A stretch of DNA of 64,000 nucleotides from Symsagittifera roscoffensis (lineage: Eukaryota; Xenacoelomorpha; Acoela; Convolutidae): assembly GCF_963678635.1 (NCBI RefSeq), contig NC_087065.1:16724572-16788571 (forward strand). The letters are read 5' to 3'. Positions 1 through 13,061 of this stretch are shown here, piece after piece. How positions within the stretch are numbered: position 1 is the stretch's first letter; each line of letters begins with the position of its first letter. The notes below the pieces were generated by a model. That model ran no database searches and was not told the origin of the DNA. It was given only the letters and a program-made list of their open reading frames with translations. A program made the position numbers and the translations under genes.

Positions 1-1598
1 AACGACGCATAAATTATTATAATTTTTTTTTTCTAAATTAGTTTTCAGAGCGCTTTTTCTTCGAATTGATTATAAAATGATACTTCATCTGACATTTACG
101 ATTCAGACAAAAAACCCAAATTGGGCAGACAATTACTAATATAAACTTATTCACTATTGTCCACCTCTCGAATATCTCGAATGTTCTGAGATCAAAAACT
201 AATGAAAATAATTGTTCTGACATTCAAAGAAAGTGACAGCATTGAGTAAGAAAATGACTAATCAAAAAAACTATCGAAAAAGTTCGACCCAAAACTCCTA
301 CTTTTTTCCAAAATGTAGTGGTATTCTAAAAATCCAAAGTTGTTGCATCCGCCTTGACTTCCCTTTTCTTGAGTAAGATGTTTGAGCCGACTTCTTAACT
401 CAAATTTTACTTCTGGGCGTTTTCAGAAACTTAAAAGAGTTTACTCAACTTGACGTCACTGCCCGTTCTTTACCGTAATTGTGCGTGTTGGTTTGGGATG
501 GTTTCATACCTCAGGTTTCAATTCTAGGGTTGTCTGATTTTCAGACCAATACACGCAACTTGTCCGCCTAGGTTCCGGCCCATTTACGTTTCAGTCCCTA
601 AAGATACCGCCTTATCCAGCAGCCTTTATTACCCTGTAAACATAGAAAACATCGTTAAGTAAATCTTCAGACCTTGTCAAACTTGTTTTTCTTTAGAATT
701 ACCTTTTTTCTGAATTAACTTTGTTTAGCTTTACCCACATCTATGAAAAATTTCATTTTAAGAGCCAGCTCACCTCTCTTTTTTGCTGCACAGGCCAGAC
801 TTCAAAGAAGTTGTTTACCTATAAAAACACCCTTTAAAATATTCTGCAGAGAAAACAGAACAAAATTGTGCAAATTATTTCGCATAACTACTCAAAGTGA
901 GCTTCCCGGAATGATATTATCTTGTAGCATGACTAAATTAACCATCCAATGAGTAAGCATGTAAGCAAACATTTTCGATGTTGGTCAGCTCTAAGAGTAA
1001 ATTAAACCTACTCTTAGATATTTATAGAAACAGCATAAGTGCAACTTTTCAGTGTCAACGAGAAAGGACGGACAACATTCTCAAAACTTTCCAGGATCTA
1101 CCCCTTCAAACATTTCAATTTAAAATCACATTGTTTCTCAAAAAATGCATAAAAAATTGGCAAAAAAATAAACACTTCATCAAATAGCTCGTCTCATATT
1201 GAAAACCTTTCACATAAATGTACTATACAGCCAAATCTTGAAAAACATAAATGAAACTGGATCAGCCAAATTAAAATTATAGTGAAAGTCAGCGCAAAGC
1301 TTTCCAAAGGAAGCAAGGTAAACTGGTTGCCCGAAAAGTCCCCATAGCAAGTTTGACCGTTTTGTTTCAATGAGTTTGCCTAAATATAATACGACCTTTT
1401 CATTTCAACTACCTTGTCCATTAAACTCTTTCCATTCAATTAAGCAAAGTGAAATAAAAATTATTCATTAACTTATTTTTCGCATTTTTTTTTCGTTCAG
1501 CCAGAAATCTATAAAATTGACGGCACTGTGCTAGGTTTTTACCTAAAGTTTTTCTCCCAGGCCTTGTCTGACGCTCAGAGCATTCAATCATCATACCA
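1..1598. other. AT-rich stretch with no gene
   Basis: No splice-bounded exon, RNA gene or clear repeat recognised on either strand. Confidence 0.4.
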
Positions 1599-1925
1599 AT
1601 GCTACCAACTCATCTTCCCTTACATTCGTTTGTCTCCGCCAGCATTGCAGATAAAGTCGATCGTTTTACGCTAGCTAGAATAAAACTTCAAAAGGAGCTT
1701 GCTGTAAAGCATGAGTTCATACATGCGACTAATGATAGGAAAAACCGAAATGTTGAGATCAAAAAATGGCGTCAATGTTGTGAAGAATCTTTAGAAGAAG
1801 CCAATTCCAGAAACAAAAAAGACATTTTGTTGACGCATCAAAAGTCCGACAAAGCGACCTTCAAAAATTGGTTAAAGCTATTAACTTTCAAAAACTATGA
1901 GTTCCTTAATAAAACCTTACAATAA
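1599..1925 (+). other. Unassigned 108-codon open frame before the Pao remnant
   Basis: Lys/Glu-rich and helical (IKLQKELAVKHEFIHATNDR, VEIKKWRQCCEESLEEAN). Position and charge would suit a retroelement gag start, but I find no family match. Its last ~60 bp recur at 2663-2735. No promoter or splice context supports a host gene. Confidence 0.25.
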
Positions 1926-2735
1926 CTCAAAGCCAAACAGTTTTGTAACCTCTTTGCAACATAAAAATTTTGAAACTTTGCGACCACATGACACAAAAAT
2001 CATATCGAATCTTCAAATGTTTTTCAAATCTGATTTCAAATCTTCCAACACTACGCCGCGAAAAGATAGAGCGACGACATGAGGTTAAAATTGCTTGAAA
2101 CAACAAAAATGAACACAAAAATAGATTTTAAAAAAAAATTGGCCAAGGAAAATTTAGGTTAAGTGATCAAGGCCACCCTAGCTGAAACACGATTGTTCAA
2201 CACCTGAAAAAGAAAACATGTTTCTTAGACTTGTCACGCGGAGAATTATGTCGGATTTAAAAAAACAAAAATCTGGGTAAGAGCAGAAAACCGGAAAAAA
2301 TCAGTCTGTACATAAACTGGCATCGAATTCTGCTGGTTTCAATCCGTTTCGGCGATATCTGTCTCAAATTGTCAGTTTACTGAAGTTAAAACCAACATCG
2401 CAAATCCGTTTCTTTTTATACCCGAGAAGCTTATGATTCAAGATGACATTAAATCCCTCCCGCACGTTCCGCTAATGTCTGTAAAGTCTATTGTACTGCC
2501 CGTTGATTTCAGTCAAAGAATTCAAGCTAGTCAGATCACAGTCTAAGATTAGCTCAACCTTCGAATAAAGTCAGCTTTGGAAATGTCGGAAATACGCTAT
2601 TCGAATATCCCAGTTCGTATTCCCGATTAACTATTGGTGGGACCATTTTCTACCACCAAAAGATTGGTTAGAGCTTTTAACTTTCGAAAACGATGAACTC
2701 CTTAATCAAACCTGACAATAACTCAACGCCAAACG
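1867..2735 (+). repeat. Diverged ~75-bp direct repeat pair (1867-1940 and 2663-2735)
   Basis: Both copies read attggtta.agct.ttaactttc.aaaac.atga followed by ctccttaataaaacctnacaataactcaa with a few substitutions. They lie 796 bp apart in the retroelement region and probably mark an old duplication. Confidence 0.7.
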
Positions 2736-4960
2736 AAAGAGTTCGCTCAAAGTTTCTATTGCTTTTGCTGGAATTACAGTATCGGGTAATTCCAGCTGAG
2801 CAGCTGACGTTGCAACTTCTGGAGCGGGCAGACCCATCAAGGGAGGTATATTTTTTCCATTACTTTTGTTACATCTTTGGCACGTGTAACCCACTTATGC
2901 AAACCTTGCGGTCTAGCAAACCGCGAAATTTATTTATGACTTGTTTCCAGCTGTTTCTTCTGCAACCTTAGATTAGTTTTGAATGGATGCTTTCTTAGGT
3001 TTTTTCGCCAATCCAAAAAAAATAAAATTCAACAACAGTTTTTTGAGTTTGTTAAATCTAGGAGGATTTAAAATAACAAAGGAGGTCAACAATGTCCCAG
3101 AGAGTTACTGTAAAGGAAAACAACTTAAACGTTGACGCTGCAACTACTACGTCTAAAGTGAATAACAATATGATACCATAATCTTTAGTCCTGGCGTGAG
3201 CAAAAATATAACAAAACCGATTACGCATATAATTACGTCGCGTTGGTTGTTGACACAATCGGTCTAGTCGCACCGTAAACCGTTCGTACCCAGCTTTTAC
3301 TGAAGGATATTTGGCATGCTTCTGGCCATCGTTGGGACGAGCCATTGTCAGGCGAATATCAAAAACAGTTTATAGAATGGCACTCTGGTTAACCGATACT
3401 TGGCCGTCCAACAATTTCTCGCTGTTTCTTCGACACTCCGGTTGACCACATAGAATTGAATATATTTGGTGACAGTTCTCAGGACGTCTTTTGCTCAGTT
3501 TCTTTTCTGTGCGGTCCCTACGTCGTGACAAATTAAGCCAAGACTGCTTTTGTTTACGGAAAACCTGAGTTGCGCTGACGAGCACCATTTCAACTCTAAA
3601 GCATGAACTGCAAGGAGACCTACTGGCGAGCCGTCTTAGGTTAACATAGAAAAATCATTGACAATCACATCGAAAGTTCAAACATGTGGGTGGAGAACAC
3701 TACTTCATTGCAGTGGTCGAACACTACCGGCAAATTGCCTGTGTTTGTGGCCGATCAAGTTTCGGAAACTCTCGAATCGTCCTCAATTGATGAGTGGTTT
3801 CATAAGTTGAGTGGTCCAGTGACAACAGTGCAGCAGATATCGACAACGGCGGAACATTTAGCGAGTTACAGAAAGAAGGCGGTTGGATTAAAGGTCTTGA
3901 TTTTTTCAAAACTAAGGGTTTGCCTTCCACTAGCGCTCGTTTCAAATGACCTTCTCAAGATGCGAGTGATGGTAGTGATAACCTTTCGTTCTTTTATAAG
4001 GCCGACTTTTACTCTTGATGATACGACTGACATTTAAACAACCAAAGTGTTGATTGTCTTTGTGTTGTTATACAAGTGGTATGCTGCTTTGAGGTTCGCT
4101 ACCGCCCTCTTCAATAGAACATCACTACGTGTCGTGATGAAAACGAAAAGCGAAGTAATTACGCCTATGATAGCTGGCCTTACGCTCGAGTGAATGAGTT
4201 GCCGAACAACCGCCAATCGCGTTTGCAGAAAAAAATAGTTCTGTCTGTTCCATGTATTTATTCAACGAGGCTAGAGAAATTTTTGGGCTTCTTCTTCATG
4301 TGTATGACGACATGTGCCAATCATTTCGAGGTTTTTTCGCCAAAAGATACAATTTCTAAGGTAATGGTGTTGAACGCTTCATTGCCAGGCGAGGAACGTC
4401 ATCCGTCATTTGGTCTGACTGACAGTGGCACAAGGTTTGCTGGCCCGGCCATGTAACTAATTGCATGCATCAAGATTTGGAATCGTCATACAATTTCTGC
4501 GTGCACATAAGGGTCTCGATAGGAAATTCAATCCACCGCGTGCCCCTTATCGTATACATGCGTGGTAAAAGCTATTCAGAAGCAACACAAAAGTTTTCAT
4601 GACCTTCTCGGAAAATTCACTGAGAAAGTCCTCATAACAACGTTGTGTTTAGTTGAACAGTCTCTGAACAACCGTCCTCTCACATCATTATTCTACCACT
4701 CGAACGATCTCGAAGCGTTAACTCCGAATCATATGCTAGTCACACCGCGCAAGTAAATTTCTGTCACTAGAATTTGAGCCAAAATTTAACCAACGAATGC
4801 GCTACGCCTTTGAGGAATCCTATGCAAATGTTATACGGTATTTGGACTCATTGGCTCGATGAGTACGGACCTACGCTCTGAACTACGGCAATGAAGGCAT
4901 CGCTCGCAACTGTGCTCGTTCCTCATGAGACGGAGGATCATAGGGCGTGCTATGATACAG
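2200..4960 (+). pseudogene. Decayed BEL/Pao LTR retrotransposon pol
   Basis: Plus-strand fragments in several frames follow BEL/Pao order. Near 3061: GGFKITKEVNN (reverse transcriptase end). 3240-3375: VVDTIGLVAP, then LLKDIWHASGHRWDEPLSG. 3540-3640: RNase H approach with STISTLKHELQG and LLASRLRLT. 3684-3920: TTGKLPVFVADQVSETLESS, SSIDEWFHKLSG and GWIKGLDFF. 4330-4456: SFGLTDSGTRFAG (integrase strand). 4562-4756: HKSFHDLLGKFTEKV, QSLNNRPLTSLFYHSNDLEA and TPNHMLV. 4830-4890: MLYGIWTHWLDEYGPTL. A possible gag zinc-knuckle remnant lies near 2215-2260 and protease-like sequence at 2400-2660, both weak. Many stops and frameshifts make it long dead. No LTRs were identified. Confidence 0.85.
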
Positions 4961-6690
4961 TTGAGTTCTATTAATTGTGAATTTCATACACATTGCAATT
5001 GATTATTCATTTTTAGATTGGTTCTTACTAAATTTGTTTTTAAAACTAGGAAAACACTTCAATCTTGGATTCTAAAAGTTGAACTAACTTGAGTCTCGTT
5101 TCATTTTTTGTTTAAAATTTGTTAGGTGGCTGTAGTTGATGAAACTTGTTTCTGTTCAGCCTCCTCCTATCGCAAAAAAAATGATTTTCTGAATTGTTCA
5201 CAAAAATGTTCAGATTGTTCAAATGTCGCATTTCTGAGTTGCTAAAAACATCAGAAATTGCTAAATAACTTGTTGACTAATGGGACAAATGTGACGGAAA
5301 GAATTCAATTATTCTGGAACACCTAAATTTAAATGAATTTTGAGTGTTTTCCGATCGTTTAAACGACCGTCCTAATTGCCAGGAAAAACGAGGAAGGCCA
5401 AGAAGAAGTACAGCTCTAGCTAATTTCATGCCAAAAAATCAGTGATTGATACGGTGTTGCTTCTCGCAAAAATACTTGTTTTTAATTTAGACAATGGTAC
5501 GTTTGTTTAAAAACTTCACAGATTATACAGTTTTAGGCCTACATTTTATTTTAAAAAAACTTTGAAGAGCAGTAGTATACATTAGCATAACATATTAAAT
5601 AATAGATGTGGAAATTGAGTTGTAAAGTTTTAAAAAGCGACTTTGTAGGATAAAAGTCTCTGATTTTATGTTAACTTACATTTTATGTTAGGATACAAGT
5701 CTCGGATTTTCAGTTAATTTACTTTGTATCGCCTTTCTCAAAAAATTTTCCATTGCTCAATCTGAAATTTGGAGTCAATTTATTGCCGAAACACACAATT
5801 AAGCATTCATCACTTGCTGTAGTTATTTTTTTTTTGCACTTTTGTAGGCCTTCTTTTCCATTGTAATTCGGCATTTGGCCATTTTTGTAACTGTATCAAA
5901 AAAAGAGCGCATATTTTCTATGCATTCAGAACAATCAATGATAGAGGCAATGATAGAAAAAAAAATGGCCCAGTTCTGATCTCTGCGGAGCACCAGAGCA
6001 TAACTATCTTGATTCAGATAAATCTAACGCGTGGACCGCATATGGGTATCTGCAATTTACATATCTTTCATATAAATCACTTATCTTTTCTCGATAACCA
6101 TGCACTTCAAGTTTTGATGTCAAATCGCCTTCCGACTTTGACCACATTTTGAGGAAAAATGTGGTCAGGTATATTCAAAAAGTTTTATTTTTAAAATAAA
6201 AAAAACAAGTCTATTGGTTTGTTATTTAATAGAGCTACAAGTGAATTCAGTTATTACAGAATTGTAAGTTACTATTTATGCTCGAACTCATAGTGATTTT
6301 GTGAAAAAAGTGTGAATTTGTCAAAAAAGAGTGATTTTGTGAAAGAAGCTTGAATTTAATTGAAAAATTGTACAATCCTATTTGAATGAATTTTTCAAAA
6401 ATATTAGCAGTAGAACACAGCAAGCTATAGGGACAAAATTCACTTGAGTTTCCATGGTTTTGGTTTCTATGAAAAGCGAGGTTTTTGTTTTTTTTGAAAA
6501 ATTTTATAAGCCGAATAACCCGCGGTCATTGCAAATATTATTCAAAACAGCCCGATTATCTACAATTGCGGTTAGAAAGCTTTGTAATATCATCACCTAA
6601 AACTTCAAGAACAATAAAGTTAATTGTAACTGATGATTTATCTTTTCAATTTCTAGCGCATTGGCTGAAGCATATACGCTGCTTTTGCGG
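4961..6690. other. AT-rich stretch with no gene
   Basis: No coding signal, RNA gene or clear repeat seen. Short AT-rich runs only; near 5970-6100 there is a short sequence that could be an old retroelement scrap but I cannot place it. Confidence 0.4.
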
Positions 6691-6699
6691 GGGGCAATC

Positions 6700-7115
6700 C
6701 TTCCATTCTCGTAGCCAAAATTTTCCAAAGGGCCCCCAAATTTCCAAAGGTCCCCCAAAGGGCTTCCGAGAGATCCATTTTTGGCTGGCCAACATCAAAA
6801 ATTATCTAAGGGCACTTTTGACGCCAGTATAGCTAGTTTTGGGGGAGCGCGTCAAAAAAATGAAAACAAACGCGTCAAAAAAAAAGTTAGCGCGTCAAGT
6901 ATTTACTGTCAATAATTACTGGTAGTCAATTCTTGCAGCCAAATTTTTGCAAATGGTCCCCAACTCTAGTAGTCAATTTTTTCCAAAGGGTCCCTCTTTG
7001 TCATAATTTTTGGCTGGCATCTTGGTATAATTTTTGGAGATCCACTTTTGGCTGGCAAACATCAAAAACGTTCTAGCCTTTGGCAGCAATATAACTAAAT
7101 TTAAAGGGGGAACGC
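6700..7115 (-). repeat. Two reverse-orientation copies of the dispersed GGTCAGCC repeat
   Basis: 6700-6860 and 6940-7115 contain gatcca.ttttggctggc followed by aacatcaaaaa, the reverse complement of the gggtcagtcagccaaaaatg block seen at 16180, 49100, 50300 and 63690. G-rich runs (gggg) close each copy. Same family as the hAT-type MITEs below. Confidence 0.65.
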
Positions 7116-7147
7116 GCGCCGAAAAAAAACAGATTTTTCCAAGCTTT

Positions 7148-7900
7148 TGAAAAAATGAAGTTACCAACATTGCTAGATCAAAAACTGATAATGTTCATCA
7201 TTCAATGTCGCTCAAGAAAAGGACTGAACATTAAGTGTTCCATATTTTGAAAGCTTCGATTAAAAAAGCTCATCCCGTGAAAATCTCGTCGCCAACGTTA
7301 TTGTTGACTTTTCAGCAAAAATTTAACCCCATATCTGAGTTTAGCAATTATTTTTTCATTTTCAAAGGACACTTTTCCCACATAACTCTGTAAAAATAAA
7401 GTACTGCCGCTTCATTACGGGCCCATTTCTCTTTAAATAATTTAGAGCAAAACTTCTGAGCGCTTTATGTATAATTGTGTTGATATTTCTCTAAGAAAAT
7501 TTTCTGTGATCTATGCGAAATCATTTCATTTTCGAAATAGGCATAGAACAATTGATTCATTAGCTGAAGACACTCAAAAACTTAGACTGTTTTCCATCGC
7601 CAAAAGCAATTTCTTATTTGTTTTTCAATTTAACGAAAGCATTTGACAAAAATGACCCTATTATCTGGCTTCGTAAGTTCGAGAGGTATGGTTTTAGAAG
7701 TAACAGTTTGAGGTGGTTCAATTTATTTCTCGGCAAACGTATGCATCGTGTTTAAATTAATGATTTTTCGTCTAACTAAATAGCCTGATTAAAATCGACT
7801 GTGGGAGCAACAGGGCTCGTTTGCTCGATTTTAGGTTTGATTGTTTTTTATTTACATGAATGAGATACCTAATGATACAAAACCACCAAAGAGTTATTTT
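7148..7900 (+). pseudogene. LINE reverse transcriptase remnant, copy 1
   Basis: Contains FNLTKAFDKNDPIIWLRKFE and RYGFRSNSLRWFNLFLGKR (7625-7740), the LINE reverse-transcriptase LSKAFDTVDH...LRWF block. About 70 bp on, QQGS, then FIYMNEIPN (7815-7880), the PQGSVLGP...IYINDIP block. The YADD active-site block is missing or unrecognisable and there are stops, so it is dead. The pair of blocks is typical of non-LTR elements (CR1/Jockey/I-like). Confidence 0.8.
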
Positions 7901-8853
7901 TTTTGGAAGTTTCTCAATTGTACCATAATTTAATACTCTATCTGGTCTAAAACTGAAAAATTGTAAGATATATTTACGTTTTGTAACTTTTAAAAATTAA
8001 ACCCCATTGGCTGCTATTGGCTGCCTGCTAAAGTAGAACCTACAAGCGCAATCATTGAACGCATTTGCATTAGGTTTAATGGAAACAGCTTCCTAACAGA
8101 TTTATGGTTTTTTAATGATTTTATCAAATGCTTCCTGAACAAAAAAAAATTCTGCAGTTTTGGGGTAGAAAAACGCTCTGAATTTTTTATTGCATTCAAG
8201 ACTTGATTCCTGGAATTTATTAAATTTTGTCAACTTCAGTATCTGTTCGGACTCACATAAAACCAATTTGACGGCCATATTTAATGGCCCATTTCTCCGG
8301 CTTTTCAACCATTACGGATTTTTGGAACGTATTTTTAGAGTAAATTTATTAAAGGATCGGTTAATGACGTGAATGGACTAGCTAATTGATGATTCATATA
8401 GAAAACAAACGTCTGGGTTATTGTGTTTTACTTTATTCAGAGTGCGAAAAAATAATGCCCATTTCATCCGATCTTTAACTAGTAAAACCAATCGTCCTAA
8501 GTTGAGGCGAATCGTCATGGTGATCATAAACACATTTTTTGCCTTAGTATTCATAAGGTTATAAAAATCGAATAACATGTGAGCCATACAAGCTGAGGTT
8601 ATACGATTTTTTTTTGCGAGTGAATGAGAATAGACTCCAGGAAAAATAGAAGTGAAAAAACTTATAACACACAAGGCCTACTTTTTGAATACATCTCAGA
8701 AATAAATTGTATGAAAGACTCAAGGCGGGAATAAAAAGAATTAAGTAATTTAAAAGGGAGATGTCACAAAACTAGCAAAATTTTCCCGTACACTGATGAA
8801 TTGAGAAAAATTATAGACCAAATAACATAAAGATTGCCCAGACAACTAAAAAA
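7901..8853. other. Spacer between LINE copies
   Basis: May be 3' sequence of the first LINE copy (a frame at 8430-8500 reads RVRKNNAHFIRSLTSKTNRP, reminiscent of the C-terminal region after a LINE RT), but this is too weak to call. No gene. Confidence 0.3.
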
Positions 8854-9580
8854 AATGAAGTTCCCACTGTTGCTGGATCAAAAACTAATAATTTTCATCA
8901 TTCAATGTTGCTCAAGAAAAAGACTGAACATTAAGTGTTCCATATTTTGAAAAACTTCGATTAAAAGAGTGAAAATCTCGTCACAAACGTTATTGTTTAC
9001 TTTAAGCAAAATTTTCAACTGAATATCTGAGTTTAGCAATTATTTTTTCATTTTCATAGGACACTTTTCCCACATAACACTGTAAAAGAAAAGTACTGCC
9101 GCTTCATTACGGGCCCATTTCTCTTTAAATAATTTAGAGCAAAACTTCTGAGCGCTTTATGTATAATTGTGTTGATATTTCTCTAAGAAAATTTTCTGTG
9201 ATCTATGCGAAACCATTTCATTTTCGAAATAAGCATAGAACAATTGATTCATGAGCCGAATTTACTCAAAAGCTTAGACTTTTTTTTCGCCAATAGAATT
9301 TCTTAAATTTTTTCTTAGATTCAACGAAAGCATTTGACAATAATGACCTTATTATCTGGCTTTATAATTTCGATGTATGGTTTTAGAAGTAACCATTTGA
9401 GGTGGTTCAAATGATATCTCGGCAATAGTATGCAACGTGTTGAAATTAATGATTTTTCATCTAGCTAAATAGCTTGAATAAAATCGACTGTGGGAGCCAC
9501 AGGGCTCGATTGCTCAATTCTTGATTTTTGTTTTTACAGGAATGAGATACTTAAAGATACAAAACCGCCAAAGAGTTGTT
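8854..9580 (+). pseudogene. LINE reverse transcriptase remnant, copy 2
   Basis: Parallel copy of 7148-7900, about 1.7 kb downstream, with the same order: gctcaagaaaa.gactgaac block, DSTKAFDNNDLIIWL (9315-9365), LRWF, then the cag/ggctcg...atgagatac block (9495-9550). Diverged by point changes and small indels. Confidence 0.8.
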
Positions 9581-12050
9581 TTTGACAGACAATTAAAACT
9601 ACATTTCGATAAACTGTTTGATTGAGGATGTACAAAATGACACATTTTTTCTCAAAAACTTGGGCTTCAAGCGAACAAATTGGTGATTGAAATTGCTAAA
9701 ATTGTTTTAAAAAAACGTGTTTTAAAAACAAATAAAAACTTGTATGTGAACTTTTGAATATCCATTTGATTCAAAATTTTCTTCTGTAAAATATCATCTC
9801 CTAAACTCTTTTAGTTATCGAGAGACCAAGGTTTTTAGAGTTTTTTTGAATTTGCTCACTAATTTTCTAAAAAAAAGTACTTATAAACAAAAAAGTCAAA
9901 TCTCGTCTTAAAGTAGATGTTGACTGAACCAACAGGTTACTTTGTTTAATATTTTGGATTAATTGACTCGGATTTTAAATGATCTTTTTCGATCTCGTAT
10001 ATAGAACTATTATAAAAATCATTAAATTAATAATTTTTTCTTTGTTTGTTGTTAATTCTTTGATAGCCTTTATTATCAAGGGTATACGACTTGTGTGCCT
10101 GTATAGAGCAGACCTCGTTGTCTATCTTTTTCTGTATTTGATGATATATTGTTGATTTTTTTGTTGATACATTAAAAAAATTAATTCTTTCTTCAGAGGT
10201 GTTAATGTACGTTTTAAGAGTATCAGTTTTGCTATTATCAAAAATGATGACTTTAGTTGTATGTTCCAGTACATGAGAAAAATTATGTGGAGTTAGTGTC
10301 AATTTTCAGAGTATCGGTTTGGCTATCATCCACAATGATGAAATGGCAGTCGTATGTTTGCTAGGATATCAGCAAAATTTTGAGTTTTTCCGACCACAAG
10401 AACGCAACAAAATTTAGTTAAACCGACAAAAATTCTCCGCCAATTAATCAAAATAAAATTGGATGTTTTTTTGACATTTTCCCCTCAAGTTCAGCCAAAA
10501 AACCAAAAAAAATATGTTAGTTGCTCCAATTCCTTCAGTTTGACATAGTTGAACCCGTTGATAATGTTAGATGCAATCAATGATGCTCGCAAAAAGTTCA
10601 CTTTTAAGCGTTGAAGGTCCGAGCTAACTGGTTGAATACGTGAATCAATAGCTCAGCATATTTACAAAATAGGTAATGCATTGAAACCAAAAATAAATTC
10701 TCGCCGAAAAAAAAATCTTTTGTAACTTAATCTGGTCTGAGCAAAAAAATATTTCCAATATTTTTTGCAGTTTTAATATTAAGTTATTTTTTTGTGATAC
10801 AGAATTTGAAATCAAATTGTCCTTATTGATTAAGCCAGTTTTATCAAAAACAATTTTAAGCTGTTTAATATTGATTATTTCCAAGAGCTTACTTATAACC
10901 AGCAAAGATGCTATTAATAAAAAATGAACAAACTAACTTTTCACCTCTTATTATTTAAATATTGAATTCATTTTAACCATTTAGAAACAACCTGGGAATT
11001 TTGCATTATCGAAATTCGTTAGACCAGTTTTTTTAAAAGCTTACAATAGCTTACAATAGCCTTTATTATATGCTTCAAATGGACTTTGTTGTAAAATAAA
11101 AAACTGTGTTAGACTTTCCCTTTAATTGATTCCATATTATGGAATAGAAACTCAACGCAGAACCTTTTTTAAGTAAGTAGGGGTTCAGATGACTTAACAA
11201 TGGAAAAACTCAGCACTGCTTGGAATTAACACTAAAAATAAGAACAAAAAACGGCAAAACAATTAAGTAATAGAACAAAACTGCTTGTTTCAGGCAAAGC
11301 TTTGCAACATGCGTCTTTCCTTAAATGTCAACGGAGCTGATTGTGATGAATAAATTGTTGAGAATCATATCCCGCACGATGTTTAAAGTATAAATGATGT
11401 GTCACATATTGCACCAAACTACTTAGATCAAATAGATTGCCTCATTTCATTTTGCAAGTATTTCTGAGTCACTAAATTGCAACTGAACCCGGGTTGACCT
11501 CCATAGACCGAAAATATTAATCATACAATTTCATGCACTTAGTCTATAGAAAAATACTAGACATAAAAACTCTGAAGGTATTTTTTGTTGCTTTATGGTA
11601 TCGAAATTAGTGTCTCTCTGTAAAAAGAATGAAAAAAAATTGTATGAACAAATACTAATCATCTAATTTTCATATATGGAAATTGTATGATTAGCATTTA
11701 ATAAAAAAATTTTTATGAAATAAAAGCTCTGAGCAATTAATTCAATTGCTAGAAAAACTATTAAGCCTTATGTGGGTTGCTACAACTGAAAATTTCGATT
11801 TTTTTTGTTTCTGAAAAGAATGCTAGTCAAACACTTTCCATAAATGAGATTTGCATGATTAGCATTTAAAACAAATTTGAAAAAAATGAATTCACAGATT
11901 CTAATTTGTAAGTAGACAATTCAACGAACACTTCGATGTTGAATTTGATGCAACTTGTTTGCAGTAACTCGTTTGTTTCATAGACATAAACAACTTCAGT
12001 GATATAACTTCAGCCATGAAATTAATTTATCGAAAGAACAATCCAAATTT
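9581..12050. other. AT-rich stretch with no gene
   Basis: No splice-bounded coding segment or recognisable element. Contains low-complexity A/T runs and short direct repeats (cttacaatag twice at 11040). Confidence 0.4.
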
Positions 12051-12051
12051 A

Positions 12052-12570
12052 ACAAGACTGCTCGTATCAGGGCGAAGCCCTGAATGTTCCGACTGCCTTT
12101 TAAGGTTTTATGAAGCAGTAATAACATTAAAAAATTAAATGTAATAAAATAAAAAAAAAAATTTTTAATTTGAAATTCTATATGAAAATCATCCCCCCAC
12201 ACGCCATTTAAAGTACAAAAAGATAAATTTAGCTTCTTGTAACAAATCAATTACGGCAAATAAGCTTCTTTCAACCAATTTGGAACAATTTTAAGACGGA
12301 TTAACTCTCCGCTTACGCGTTAATAGCGCGAAATATATCGCGCGTTAATTGTCCCAAATTGGCCAAAATGGCAATCTTTAAACCCCCATAACTTTACAAA
12401 AAATGATCACAGGTGAAATATCTTTTCAAATTTGAGCTCAGAACAACAACACATTTTGAATGATATAAAAAAATTCCGTCAAAAATGGCTAGTTAAAAAG
12501 TCGAAATTTGTCTGAAGAAAAAAAACCGAGCACAAATATTCCGTTAACTTTCGTATCGAAAATTCGGAAC
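12052..12570. mobile_element. Short inverted-end element, family A, copy 1
   Basis: Opens with caagactgctcgta and a 7-bp hairpin tcagggcGAAgccctga, then tgttccgactgcc. Closes with aattcggaacaat. The ends gttccgac / gtcggaac are inverted, as in a MITE. An internal cgcgaaatatatcgcgcg palindrome is also present. Other copies: 13062-13560, 13560-13845, 26570-27055, 29787-30272, 54530-54975. Confidence 0.6.
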
Positions 12571-12820
12571 AATAAAGAAGAAGAAGAAGATCTCATTTTG
12601 CTTTTCATTTATAATACAAGTTCATCCAAGAATTCGTCATTTTTTTTAAGAAAATTTATTTCACAAAGTATAAATATTTGTGCCAACACGGCAACAACTG
12701 TGACAGAGCGGGGATAGGCAAAGGGTTTGATAACCCACTAAAAGCCTACCCTGAAAAACGAACATTCTAATCTGCTTTATTAAAGCAAAAATAAAATACA
12801 AATTAAAAAAAATAATCATA

Positions 12821-12823
<3 letters not shown>

Positions 12824-12873
<50 letters not shown>

Positions 12874-12881
12874 ATATATAT
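12824..12881. repeat. (TA)n microsatellite
   Basis: Nearly uninterrupted TA dinucleotides with one phase slip near 12861. Confidence 0.95.
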
Positions 12882-13061
12882 TTAGATATTACAAAAAAAA
12901 TCCCATCCCTTGTCAAAACCTTTGACCATAATTGCAGAATGACGCCCCTTTTTGACAAATTGGGCAATTTCAAGAAATCTGACTATGTCCCATTGATGCA
13001 AAAGTGAGCAACCCAGATTGTAAGCTCTCATGAAAATTGTATACATTTAGAACCTAAACAA

